64,000 bases of DNA. Source: Sphingomonas sp. CROZ-RG-20F-R02-07 (GTDB taxonomy: Bacteria; Pseudomonadota; Alphaproteobacteria; Sphingomonadales; Sphingomonadaceae). The notes under the pieces were generated by a model. The model saw nothing but the letters and a program-made list of their open reading frames with translations, was not told the origin of the DNA and ran no database searches. Shown here piece after piece: positions 42,584 through 51,723 of the stretch. The stretch lies in the NCBI RefSeq assembly GCF_022662335.1, contig NZ_JAKNQJ010000001.1:1-64000 (forward strand), written 5' to 3'. Both the position numbers and the translations under genes were made by a program. How positions within the stretch are numbered: the first letter of the stretch is position 1; each line of letters begins with the position of its first letter.

Positions 42584-45334
42584 ATGTTCGGTGGCTTCGC
42601 CAAATCGCTGTTCGGTTCGTCCAACGACCGTTACGTCAAATCGCTCAACCCGATCCTCGCCAAGATCGCCGCCTTCGAGCCCGCGCTCCAGGCGATGGGC
42701 GACGATCAGCTCGCAAACCAGACCGTGCTGTTCCGCGAGCGGCTCGCCAATGGCACGAAGCTCGACGATTTGCTGCCCGAGGCCTTCGCCACGGTGCGCG
42801 AAGCGGCGCGCCGGGCGCTGGGGCAGCGGCATTACGACGTGCAGATGGTCGGCGGCATCGTGCTCCACCGCGGCGAGATCGCGGAGATGCGCACGGGCGA
42901 GGGCAAGACGCTCGTCGCCACGCTTGCCACCTATCTGAACGCGCTGCCCGGCAAGGGCGTTCACGTCATCACCGTCAACGACTATCTCGCCGCGCGCGAT
43001 TCGGACTGGATGGGGCAGGTGTATCGCTTCCTCGGCCTGAAGGTGGGTGTGATCGTGCCCAACCTGACCGACGAGCAGCGCCGCGACGCCTATGCCGCCG
43101 ACATCACCTACGGCACCAACAACGAATTCGGCTTCGACTATCTGCGCGACAATATGAAGTACGACCGCGCGTCGATGGTGCAGCGGCCGTTCGCGATGGC
43201 GATCGTCGACGAGGTGGATTCGGTGCTGATCGACGAGGCGCGTACCCCGCTCATCATCTCCGGCCCCACCGACGACAAGTCCGAGCTGTACATGCAGGTG
43301 GATGCGGTGGTGCGGCTGCTCGATCCGATCGATTACGAAAAGGACGAGAAGCAGAAGTCGATCATACTGACCGAGGACGGCACCGAAAAGGTGGAGCGGA
43401 TGCTCGAAACCGCCGGGCTGCTCGAGGGGCAGAACCTGTATGATTTCGAGAATACGCAGGTGGTCCACCACCTGAACCAGGCGCTGCGCGCGAACATGAT
43501 GTTCAAGCGCGACACCGACTATATCGTCAAGGACGGCAAGGTCATCATCATCGACGAATTCACCGGCCGCATGATGGACGGCCGGCGTTGGTCCGACGGG
43601 CTGCACCAGGCGGTGGAGGCGAAGGAGGGCGTGACGATCGAGCCCGAGAACCAGACGATGGCCTCGATCACCTTTCAGAATTATTTCCGCATGTACCCGA
43701 AACTCAGCGGCATGACCGGCACCGCGGCGACCGAGGCGGCCGAATTCTACGACATCTACAAAATGAACGTGGTGACGATCCCGACGAACGTGCCCATCCA
43801 GCGCGAGGACGAACAGGACGAATTCTATAAGGACACGCAGGACAAGTTCCGCGCCATCGCCAAGAAGATCCGCGTCCATGCCGAGCGCGGGCAGCCGGTG
43901 CTCGTCGGCACCGTCTCGATCGAGAAATCCGAACTCCTCTCCGAATTTCTCCAGCACGAGGGCGTCGCCCACAAGGTGCTGAATGCGCGCCACCACGAGA
44001 TGGAGGCGCATATCGTCGCACAGGCGGGCCGCGCGTCCGCGGTAACGATCGCGACCAACATGGCGGGGCGCGGCACCGACATCCAGCTCGGCGGCAATCT
44101 CGAATTCCGCATGCTCGACGAGCATCCCGACCTGACGGCCGGCACGCCCGAATATGAGGCCCGCGCCGCCGAGATCCTCGCCGAGATCAAGCAGGAGAAG
44201 GCCGCCGTGCTCGCGGCCGGCGGCCTGTTCGTGCTCGGCACCGAGCGCCACGAGAGCCGCCGGATCGATAACCAGTTGCGCGGCCGTTCGGGTCGGCAGG
44301 GCGATCCGGGGCTCAGCCGCTTCTATCTCAGCCTCGATGACGACCTGCTGCGGATCTTCGGCCCCGACACGCTGTTCGCCAAGATGATGCGCAACAACAT
44401 CGAGGATGGCGAGGCGATCGGCTCCAAATGGCTGTCCAAGGCGATCGAGACCGCGCAGAAGAAGGTCGAGGCGCGCAACTACGACATCCGCAAGCAGGTC
44501 GTCGAATATGATGACGTGATGAACGACCAGCGCAAGGTGATCTACGAGCAGCGCGCCGACATCATGGATGCGGACGGTGTGAGCGAGATGGTCGACGACA
44601 TGCGCGCCGAGACGGTCAATACGATCGTCGGCAGCGCCTGCCCGCCCAACAGCTATCCCGAGCAATGGGACGTGGAGGGCATGCGCACGCGGCTCGCCGA
44701 GGTGTTGAACCTGCAGCCGCCGCTCGAGGAGTGGCTGAAGGAAGAGGCGATCGATCCCGAGATCGTGGAGGAGCGCGTGCGCGCGGCTGCGGACGCTTCG
44801 GTCGCGGCCAAGTCGGCCGATCTGTCGCCCGAGACCTGGACGTCGGTCGAGAAGTCGATCCTGCTCCAGAATCTCGATCATCACTGGAAGGAGCATCTGT
44901 CGACGCTCGATGCGCTTCGCCAAGTGGTGCATCTTCGCGCCTATGCGCAGAAGACGCCGATCAACGAATATAAGCAGGAGGCGTTTTCGCTGTTCGAGCG
45001 GATGCTGGACAATATCCGCGAAGACGTGACGCGCACCATCGCCTTTGCCGAGTTCCAGATGCAGGCGCCGGTCGGCCTGCCCGAACTCCCCGACTTCATC
45101 ACGACCCATTTCGACCCGTTCACGGGTGAGGACAATTCGCACGATACCGACGGTGGTTCGCTGGGCTTCGTCTCGACGCAATTGCCGCCGCTCCAGATCC
45201 CGCAGCCCCAGCCGGCCGAGTTCGGAATGGATCCGGCCGATTGGATGGGTCAGGTGAGCCGTAATGCGCCGTGCCCCTGCGGGTCCGGCCTGAAATACAA
45301 GCACTGCCACGGTGCGGTGACGAGCGCCGCCTGA
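42584..45334 (+). CDS. secA: Preprotein translocase ATPase SecA
   Basis: Drives export of unfolded proteins through SecYEG. The 916-residue product has Walker A MRTGEGKT (102-109), the DEAD-like [16 protein letters not shown], preprotein cross-linking domain, [21 protein letters not shown] and [13 protein letters not shown] in the second motor domain, and a C-terminal zinc/SecB-binding tail with Cys897, Cys899, Cys908 and His909 ([14 protein letters not shown]). ATG 42584 follows aggaa; the open frame extends further upstream but overlaps the small gene in another frame. Confidence 0.97.
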   Translation: MFGGFAKSLFGSSNDRYVKSLNPILAKIAAFEPALQAMGDDQLANQTVLFRERLANGTKLDDLLPEAFATVREAARRALGQRHYDVQMVGGIVLHRGEIAEMRTGEGKTLVATLATYLNALPGKGVHVITVNDYLAARDSDWMGQVYRFLGLKVGVIVPNLTDEQRRDAYAADITYGTNNEFGFDYLRDNMKYDRASMVQRPFAMAIVDEVDSVLIDEARTPLIISGPTDDKSELYMQVDAVVRLLDPIDYEKDEKQKSIILTEDGTEKVERMLETAGLLEGQNLYDFENTQVVHHLNQALRANMMFKRDTDYIVKDGKVIIIDEFTGRMMDGRRWSDGLHQAVEAKEGVTIEPENQTMASITFQNYFRMYPKLSGMTGTAATEAAEFYDIYKMNVVTIPTNVPIQREDEQDEFYKDTQDKFRAIAKKIRVHAERGQPVLVGTVSIEKSELLSEFLQHEGVAHKVLNARHHEMEAHIVAQAGRASAVTIATNMAGRGTDIQLGGNLEFRMLDEHPDLTAGTPEYEARAAEILAEIKQEKAAVLAAGGLFVLGTERHESRRIDNQLRGRSGRQGDPGLSRFYLSLDDDLLRIFGPDTLFAKMMRNNIEDGEAIGSKWLSKAIETAQKKVEARNYDIRKQVVEYDDVMNDQRKVIYEQRADIMDADGVSEMVDDMRAETVNTIVGSACPPNSYPEQWDVEGMRTRLAEVLNLQPPLEEWLKEEAIDPEIVEERVRAAADASVAAKSADLSPETWTSVEKSILLQNLDHHWKEHLSTLDALRQVVHLRAYAQKTPINEYKQEAFSLFERMLDNIREDVTRTIAFAEFQMQAPVGLPELPDFITTHFDPFTGEDNSHDTDGGSLGFVSTQLPPLQIPQPQPAEFGMDPADWMGQVSRNAPCPCGSGLKYKHCHGAVTSAA

Positions 45335-45340
45335 TACGAA

Positions 45341-45377
45341 AAGGGCCGGTGGTCGTAAACCACCGGCCCCTTCTTTT
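45341..45377 (+). terminator. Rho-independent terminator after secA
   Basis: aagggccggtggt (45341-45353) pairs with accaccggcccctt (45359-45372) around cgtaa, followed by cttttcc. The stem ends before the stop of the convergent lipoprotein gene and could work in both directions. Confidence 0.88.
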
Positions 45378-45391
45378 CCGAGCGATACGCC

Positions 45392-46063
45392 TCAGTAGGA
45401 ACGCGGCGCCGCTGCCGGTCGCGGCGGTGGCGGGTTGCCGCGATTGTCACGCTCCTGTCCGGGCAGCACGATCGTCGGCCCCAGCGTTTCGACGACGCGG
45501 TGCGCATCGAAGGCACGGATGTTGCCGGTGGGAATGGGCCCGCGGCGCATCACGATCTCCGCGGTCGCCTCGAACTTGTCGACGGTTTGGATGTCGAAAT
45601 CGTCGCCGAAGCCACCAAAGCCGCCGAACCCGCCATAGCCGAAGCCACCGCCAAAGCGGCGCCAGCCATAGCCGCGACCATAGAAGTTCCACGACGGGCC
45701 CCAATAGCCGCCGAACCCGCCATAGCCCCAGCCCGGACCACCGATGCCCGGCGTGCTGTAGGTCCGCGAACGCAGCTTGGTGTCGCGGTCTGCCATCAGG
45801 AAATAGTCATAGCCCTGCTGGAGCGTCAGCTCGGCCGACCGGAAGAACAGATAACGCTCCACCGTGTCGCGCGAGGTGACGCTGTTGCCCGCGAAGCTGA
45901 CGAGGAAGCGGCCCGGCTCGATCATGCGATCGCTGTAGCCGGTGCGATCGAACCCGCGGCCGGTGGCGGGGCGGTAGGTGGTTTCGGTCGCGCAGCCCGC
46001 GACCAGAAGGACGCTCGACGCGAGCGCGGCAAGCACGAGCTTGCGACCGAAAGGGTTTGGCAT
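45392..46063 (-). CDS. CC0125/CC1285-type lipoprotein
   Basis: A 223-residue envelope lipoprotein: a signal peptide with lipobox LLVAGC at about residues 19-24, then the conserved segment YSDRMIEPGRFLVSFAGNS with DTVERYLFFRSAELTLQQGYDYF, and a Gly/aromatic-rich linker (GWGYGGFGGYWGPSW and similar) before a short C-terminal domain (FEATAEIVMRRG). This matches the alphaproteobacterial CC0125/CC1285 family (DUF4136-like), of unknown function. The tail after residue 205 is Pro-rich and likely disordered. Confidence 0.85.
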   Translation of the reverse strand: MPNPFGRKLVLAALASSVLLVAGCATETTYRPATGRGFDRTGYSDRMIEPGRFLVSFAGNSVTSRDTVERYLFFRSAELTLQQGYDYFLMADRDTKLRSRTYSTPGIGGPGWGYGGFGGYWGPSWNFYGRGYGWRRFGGGFGYGGFGGFGGFGDDFDIQTVDKFEATAEIVMRRGPIPTGNIRAFDAHRVVETLGPTIVLPGQERDNRGNPPPPRPAAAPRSY

Positions 46064-46165
46064 GTGTATCGTCTCCGTTCGCGATCCATACGGCGAAACG
46101 CCCCGTATTAACCGCTGCTGATGGAACGTGCGATGAACAGGTTCGATCCAGCGATGAAACGTTGT

Positions 46166-46582
46166 TCATGTTCCGATCAGATGGAGCGCCAGCGAACGGC
46201 GATGCGGGCGGCGGCGATGTTCGAACAGATAGATGCCCTGCCACGTTCCGAGCGCCGGACGCCCCGCGATGATCGGGATCGCCAGATGCGTCTGCGTCAA
46301 TGCGGTGCGCAGATGCGCCGGCATGTCGTCCGGCCCTTCGTCGTCATGCGCATAGGCGGGGCTCTCGGGCGCGAGCCGCGCGAAATAGGATTCCATGTCG
46401 CTGAGTACCTCGGGCGACGCATTTTCCTGGATCAGCAGCGACGCAGAGGTGTGGCGGCAGAAGACGGTGAGCAGCCCTTCGTCCACCCGCTCGCCCGCGA
46501 CCCAATCCAGGATCGGCCGCGAAACGTCGAGCATCCCGGGACGGCGGGTTTCGACGGTGAGAATGGTGGTGGCCTGACGCAT
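46166..46582 (-). CDS. YjbQ family protein (UPF0047)
   Basis: A 138-residue member of the small, trimeric YjbQ family, which shows weak thiamine-phosphate synthase activity in some bacteria; its main role is unsettled. Conserved metal-site blocks are HTSASLLIQEN, SDMESYFARLAP, DDEGPDDMPAHL and LGTWQGIYLFEHR. Start at 46582 (MRQATTILTV) fits the family; a longer in-frame reading from 46654 lacks homology. Confidence 0.9.
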   Translation of the reverse strand: MRQATTILTVETRRPGMLDVSRPILDWVAGERVDEGLLTVFCRHTSASLLIQENASPEVLSDMESYFARLAPESPAYAHDDEGPDDMPAHLRTALTQTHLAIPIIAGRPALGTWQGIYLFEHRRRPHRRSLALHLIGT

Positions 46583-46673
46583 CGGCGTTGAACGCGTTGG
46601 CGGTGAAGATGCTCCGGGCATCGCCGCCCGTCCGCCGTGACGCCCGCTTGACATGCTCTTGTCAGACGTAGCG

Positions 46674-47027
46674 CTAACAGCCGAGGCTAATCATAGCCAT
46701 TGGAGAGGGCAGGATGGAGCGGCCGACGGTGGCGCCAAAATAATTGGGTGCGCGAAGATAGCCGGTCATGTCGCGATAGCCGAGCACGATGTCCGCCGAT
46801 CGTCCCGCGCGGTCCGGCACCTCCACCGCTTGCAGGATCGCGCCCCAGCTCAGGACGCGCACCCGCATGCCGTGCGCGTTCGTCAGCGTGACCGCCTCGA
46901 CCGGCTGGCCGTCGCGGGTGGTGCCGAACGCGACACGGTCGGCCTTGGCTGCAAGCGCGCTGCCGGGCAGCGCAACGCCGAGCAGCGCGCTCGCGGCGAT
47001 CAATCGGTGAGCCAAGCCATCCTCCAT
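46674..47027 (-). pseudogene. 5' fragment of an exported aldose 1-epimerase gene
   Basis: The 117-residue reading has a signal peptide (ASALLGVALPGSALA) and the first 85 residues of a galactose mutarotase: FGTTRDGQPVEAVTLTNAHG, SWGAILQAVEVPDRAG, DIVLGYRDMTGYL and NYFGATVGR. After VGR the family sequence (normally continuing YANRI) stops and 14 unrelated residues lead to a stop. About two thirds of the gene, including the catalytic His and Glu, is missing. It faces the GH51 gene across a LacI-type palindrome, so it was probably once part of the hemicellulose locus. Confidence 0.8.
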
Positions 47028-47081
47028 CGTGTTCGCGTCATCGTGCGCGCAACATCCTGCATCCGTCTATGGCCGGACAAG

Positions 47082-47095
47082 TGGTTGCGCAACCA
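47082..47095. promoter_or_regulatory. LacI/GalR-type operator candidate
   Basis: tggttgcgcaacca is a perfect 14-bp palindrome with the central CG typical of LacI-family operators. Caulobacter xylose-type and other sphingomonad sugar regulons use similar sites. It lies 141 bp before the GH51 start and 55 bp before the start of the broken epimerase gene. No LacI-type regulator gene is in the window. Confidence 0.6.
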
Positions 47096-47235
47096 TTGCA
47101 CGCAGGCGGACGGACGCTCAGGGCGAAACGCGGTCGTTGAGCCCGCGGCGCGAACATCAGGAAAACCCCGCCGACGATAACGCTTACATCTCGACGGGCG
47201 CCGGCCTCGTCCATAGACACGCGGCATAAACAGAC

Positions 47236-48819
47236 ATGGAGAGGTATGACATGCGCCGCCAACCCCGTTTCGCCGCGGCCGTCCTGACTTTGACGATCGC
47301 TGCGCTGAGCCCGGTTCCGGCGGTCGCGCAGGCCACCGAGGACGCCACCGCGACGATCCACGCCGATCGACCCGGCCCGGTGATGAACCGGCAGGTGTTC
47401 GGCCAGTTCGCCGAACATCTCGGCCACGGCATCTATGGCGGCATCTGGGTCGGCGAGAAATCCGCCATCCCCAACGACCATGGCTATCGCCGCGACGTGC
47501 TCGACGCGCTGCGCGCCATCAAGGTGCCCGTGGTGCGCTGGCCCGGCGGCTGCTTCGCCGACGATTACCATTGGCGCGACGGCGTCGGCCCGCGCGCGAA
47601 GCGGCCGGTGAAGATCAACACCAACTGGGGCGGGGTGGACGAGGACAACGCGTTCGGCACCAACGAATATATGGGGCTGGCCGAGCGGCTCGGTGCGGAG
47701 GCCTATATTTCCGCCAATGTCGGCAGCGCACCGCCGAGCGAGACCGAACAATGGTTGGAATATATGACCTCGCCCACCGGATCGACGCTGGCGAAGGAAC
47801 GCGCGGCGAACGGCCATCCGGCACCGTTTCCGGTTCGGTATATCGGCCTCGGCAACGAACTATGGGGCTGCGGCGGCAACATGCGCGCGGATTATGCCGC
47901 CGACCTGACCAACCGCTACGCGCAGTTCGCCAAATCGGGCAGCGGCAAGATGCTGAAGATCGCCAGCGGCCCAAGCGATGCGGATTACGCCTGGACCGAA
48001 ACGCTGATGCGCCTGTCGGGCAAGTATATCGATGGGCTGTCGCTGCATTACTACACCCGGCCGCGCGACAAGGAATGGGGCGACAAGGGCGCAGCGCTCG
48101 GCTTTCCGGAACATGAGTGGGCGACGACCATGGCGCACGCGCTGCAAATGGACGAGTTCGTCACCAAACATTCCGCGATCATGGACAAATATGATCCCGG
48201 GAAGAAGACGTGGCTGGTCGTGGACGAATGGGGAACGTGGTACGATCCCGCGCCGGGCAGCAACCCCGGCTTCCTCGTTCAGCAGAACAGCGTGCGCGAC
48301 GCGGTGGTCGCCGGGCTCAACCTCAACATCTTCGCGCACCATGCCGATCGGGTGAAGATGGCGGCGGTCGCGCAGATGGTGAACGTGCTGCAGGCGATGC
48401 TGCTCACGGACGGCGCACGGATGGTGAAGACCCCCACCTATTGGGTGTTCGATCTCTACAAGCCGTGGATGGATGCGACCACCTTGCCGGTCGACCTTCG
48501 ATCGCCCTGGTATCACGATCAGGAGGTGGCGGTGCCGGCGGTCAGCGTGTCGGCGGTGCGCGACGCGGCGGGGCAGGTGCACGTCGCGCTCGTCAACCTC
48601 GATCCGCACCGTGCGATCGCGACGTCGCTCTCGCTCGCCGGGGTTCAGGCGACGGCCGTGACGGGGCGGATGGTGACCGGCCCCGCGATGGATTCGCACA
48701 ACAGCTTCGACCAGCCCGATGCGGTGCGGCCGGTGGCGTTCACCGGTGCGCAGGCGAACGGGAGCACCCTGACCGCGACGCTGCCGCCTATGTCGGTAGT
48801 GGTGCTGGATCTGCGTTGA
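47236..48819 (+). CDS. Secreted GH51 alpha-L-arabinofuranosidase
   Basis: Releases terminal arabinofuranose from arabinoxylan and arabinan. The 527-residue product has a signal peptide (cleavage after AVAQA), GH51 barrel motifs RWPGGCFADDYHWRDG and SANVGS, the acid/base Glu208 in GLGNELWG and the nucleophile Glu331 in VVDEWGTWY, and a C-terminal beta-sandwich. Most GH51 enzymes are cytosolic; export is common in sphingomonads and Bacteroidetes. ATG 47236 is used; Met6 is a second option. Convergent with the GH3 gene. Confidence 0.94.
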   Translation: MERYDMRRQPRFAAAVLTLTIAALSPVPAVAQATEDATATIHADRPGPVMNRQVFGQFAEHLGHGIYGGIWVGEKSAIPNDHGYRRDVLDALRAIKVPVVRWPGGCFADDYHWRDGVGPRAKRPVKINTNWGGVDEDNAFGTNEYMGLAERLGAEAYISANVGSAPPSETEQWLEYMTSPTGSTLAKERAANGHPAPFPVRYIGLGNELWGCGGNMRADYAADLTNRYAQFAKSGSGKMLKIASGPSDADYAWTETLMRLSGKYIDGLSLHYYTRPRDKEWGDKGAALGFPEHEWATTMAHALQMDEFVTKHSAIMDKYDPGKKTWLVVDEWGTWYDPAPGSNPGFLVQQNSVRDAVVAGLNLNIFAHHADRVKMAAVAQMVNVLQAMLLTDGARMVKTPTYWVFDLYKPWMDATTLPVDLRSPWYHDQEVAVPAVSVSAVRDAAGQVHVALVNLDPHRAIATSLSLAGVQATAVTGRMVTGPAMDSHNSFDQPDAVRPVAFTGAQANGSTLTATLPPMSVVVLDLR

Positions 48820-48860
48820 GGCGAGTCGCCGATCGGGCCGGGGGGCGCGGCCCCGCCGCG

Positions 48861-51539
48861 TCACAGCGGGATGGCGGCGGCCTGGGTGGTGGTGAACGGG
48901 GCCGACTGACCGGGAACGCCGGTGTCCGGTTGCCCCGATCCGACCGTCACGCGGTATCGCCCCACCATGACGTGCCGGATGCCGTCCGCCCCCACTGCGC
49001 TCAGATCGCGCGGCGACAGGTCGAAGGTGAGGGTGCGGTGCTCACCCGCCTTCAACGCCACGCGCTGATAGCCACGCAGCGCGACGCGCGGCGCGCCGGG
49101 TTCGTCGGGGAAGTTGAGGTAGAGCTGCGCCACCTCGTCGCCCGCGCGGGTGCCCGTGTTGCTCACCTCCGTCACGACGCGCATGCCGCCCTGCGCCCCG
49201 GATGCCGACGGCGTGACGGTCAGCGGCGCATAGGCGAAGCTGGTGTAGCTCAGCCCGTAACCGAACGGATAGACCGGCGTGCCGGTGAAATAGCGATAGG
49301 TGCGCCCCGTCATCGCATAGTCGCTGAACGGCGGCAGATCGGCGACGCTGCGGTAGAAGGTCAGCGGCAGGCGCCCGCCCGGGTCGGCACGGCCGGTCAG
49401 CACGTCGGCCACCGCCGCGCCGCCCGACTGGCCGGGATACCACGCCTCGACGATGGCCGCGGCATTGTCCTTGGCCCAGGACAGGTTGATCGGGCTGCCG
49501 TTCATGGCGACGACGATCAGCGGCTTGCCCGTCGCCTTGGCGCGCTCGAGCATCCGGACCTGATCGGGGGCGAGGTCGAGCGAGGTCTTGTCGCCGCCCT
49601 TGAAGCCGGGCACGTCGACGCCCGTCTCTTCCGCCTCCAGATCCGAGGTGAGGCCCACCACCGCGACGATCACGTCGGCGCGGCGGGCGGCATCGTCCAG
49701 ATCCGCGTCGGGCTGCGCCGAGATCCGCTTCCACACCAGATCGGTGTTGCCGAAGCCGCGCGCGGTCGACACGATCCGCACGGCGTAGCGATGGCCCTTC
49801 GTCAGCGTGATCGTCTTCAGCGTCGGCAAGGGGCTGTGGTGATCGGCGCCGACGTCGAGAAACGTCTTGCCGTCCAGTTCCAGCAGGCCGCTTCCGCCAA
49901 GACCCAGGCGATAGCTGCCGGTTTCCGGGGGCACGATGAAGCCCGTCCATTCGGCGCGGTGATAGTCGTTGACGGCGGGCAGATCGAAGGCGCGGTTGGC
50001 CACATCGGCTTCGCGCCGCGTCACGACCGCGTTCGTCTCGTAGCGGAGCGCCGCCAGCTGCGCGCCGTCCGTCCCGGGGGCGAACGGCAGCACCGGCGGC
50101 GTGACCGGGTTGTAATAGCGGGCGAGCAGCCCCGGCTTGCCGTCGGGCGCCCGGAGCGCGCTCGTCGGGATCCGGTCGCCATCGGTGATCGACTCGCCGA
50201 AGGGCACCAGCGTCACCTGGCCCCCACCGACCGCGCGGCGCAGGCCGTCGACGACCGACACCGGCGGCGCGGACAGCGCCGAGGAATAGTTGCCGCGCAG
50301 CACGCGCGTGGCGTCTCCGAGCGGCCCCACGACCGCGATGCGCACGCCGGGGCGCAGCGGCAGCACGCCGTCGTTCTTGAGCAGCACCAGGCTCTTGCGC
50401 GCGGCTTCCAGCGCCAAGGCGCCGTGATCGGGGGCGCCGATCATGCGGACCGGCACGATTCCGGGCGCACTTGCGACGCCCGGCAGGTCGCCGTTGCGCA
50501 GGCGCGCGGAGAACAGCCGGGTGAGCGTCCGGTCGATATCCGCCTGCGAGATCAGGCCGCGCGCGAACGCTTCGCCGAACCGGTCGGGCAGGCCGCCGAC
50601 ATCGCCGATCGTCTGCGTGTTGCACTCGTTGTCGACGCCGGCCTTCATCGCCGCGGCGACCGCGGTGGCCTGATCGGGTGCATATTTGTGGTTGTCGGCG
50701 ATATCCTTCACCGCGTCGCAGTCGGACACGACATAGCCGCGAAAGCCCCACGCCCCGCGCAGATGGTCCTTCAGCAGCAGATCGCTGGCGCAGGCGGGCT
50801 GGCCGTCGATGCGGTTATAGGCGCACATGATCGACCCGGCATGCCCCTCCACGATCGCGGCGCGAAAGGCGGGCAGATAGGTGTCCTCCAGATCGTGCGG
50901 CGAGACATAGACGTTGGCCATGTGGCGCGTCGATTCGGGGCCGCTGTGAACGGCGAAATGCTTGGGGGTCGAGATCACGTCGGGCAGGTCGGGATCGGGG
51001 CCCTGCATGCCCGTGACGAACGCCACGCCCATGCGGGCGGCGAGATAGGGGTCCTCGCCATAAGTTTCCTGCCCGCGCCCCCAGCGCGGATCGCGGAAGA
51101 TGTTGATGTTGGGCGACCAGGTGTCGAGCCCGGTGCCGATCCGCCCGAGATGCCCGGTCTGCCGGCCCAGCGTGTGCAGCGCGCGCACCTCCATGCTGAT
51201 CGCGCCCGCCACGTCATGGACGAGCGGCGCATCGAAGCTGGCGGCGAGGCCGATCGGCTCGGGAAAATTGGTGGTCGGCAACGGACCGAGCGCGCCGTGC
51301 AGCGATTCCGTCCACCAGTTATAGGCGGGAATCCCCAGCCGCGGAATCGCCGGCGCGACGTTCAGCAACTGGGGCAGCTTTTCGGCCAGCGTCATGCGCG
51401 CCACGATCGCGGCCGCGCCTTCGTCGGCGCGCGCGCGTACCGTGTCGGACGAGGCTTGCACCTGTGCGGACGCGGGCGTCCATGCGAACAGGATACCCGC
51501 AAGCAGCGCGGCACGGCGCATGGCCAGGTGCTTGGGCAC
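48861..51539 (-). CDS. Secreted GH3 beta-glycosidase with PA14 insert
   Basis: A retaining beta-glycosidase, probably beta-xylosidase or beta-glucosidase acting on hemicellulose oligomers. The 892-residue product has a signal peptide (ASAQ end), the GH3 N-terminal barrel (WWTESLHG, SPNINIFRDPRWGRGQET, KHFAVHSGPE), the nucleophile Asp273 in YVVSDCDAV, a second domain interrupted at about 463-604 by a PA14 module (GLLARYYN to DLVWKRI), and a C-terminal fibronectin-like domain. The SESLHG/KHFA pattern resembles xylosidase-type members. I chose GTG at 51539: ggagggg lies seven bases upstream, while Met 51521 has no such site. Confidence 0.92.
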   Translation of the reverse strand: MPKHLAMRRAALLAGILFAWTPASAQVQASSDTVRARADEGAAAIVARMTLAEKLPQLLNVAPAIPRLGIPAYNWWTESLHGALGPLPTTNFPEPIGLAASFDAPLVHDVAGAISMEVRALHTLGRQTGHLGRIGTGLDTWSPNINIFRDPRWGRGQETYGEDPYLAARMGVAFVTGMQGPDPDLPDVISTPKHFAVHSGPESTRHMANVYVSPHDLEDTYLPAFRAAIVEGHAGSIMCAYNRIDGQPACASDLLLKDHLRGAWGFRGYVVSDCDAVKDIADNHKYAPDQATAVAAAMKAGVDNECNTQTIGDVGGLPDRFGEAFARGLISQADIDRTLTRLFSARLRNGDLPGVASAPGIVPVRMIGAPDHGALALEAARKSLVLLKNDGVLPLRPGVRIAVVGPLGDATRVLRGNYSSALSAPPVSVVDGLRRAVGGGQVTLVPFGESITDGDRIPTSALRAPDGKPGLLARYYNPVTPPVLPFAPGTDGAQLAALRYETNAVVTRREADVANRAFDLPAVNDYHRAEWTGFIVPPETGSYRLGLGGSGLLELDGKTFLDVGADHHSPLPTLKTITLTKGHRYAVRIVSTARGFGNTDLVWKRISAQPDADLDDAARRADVIVAVVGLTSDLEAEETGVDVPGFKGGDKTSLDLAPDQVRMLERAKATGKPLIVVAMNGSPINLSWAKDNAAAIVEAWYPGQSGGAAVADVLTGRADPGGRLPLTFYRSVADLPPFSDYAMTGRTYRYFTGTPVYPFGYGLSYTSFAYAPLTVTPSASGAQGGMRVVTEVSNTGTRAGDEVAQLYLNFPDEPGAPRVALRGYQRVALKAGEHRTLTFDLSPRDLSAVGADGIRHVMVGRYRVTVGSGQPDTGVPGQSAPFTTTQAAAIPL

Positions 51540-51723
51540 GATCGATCCCCTCCATTGTTGTCGGAGCGATCTAGCGCGGCCCGGGCAGCATTGGCTACGC
51601 CGTTTTCTAAGCCTGTATCCAGTAGATAGCGGCTGCAACGGCGCCGTTTCGCCCGGTTGCGCGATTGACATCGACGCGTTTTGCCGGACAAGCCACGGAC
51701 CCATGGCAGGGTGAGGAAATGGA

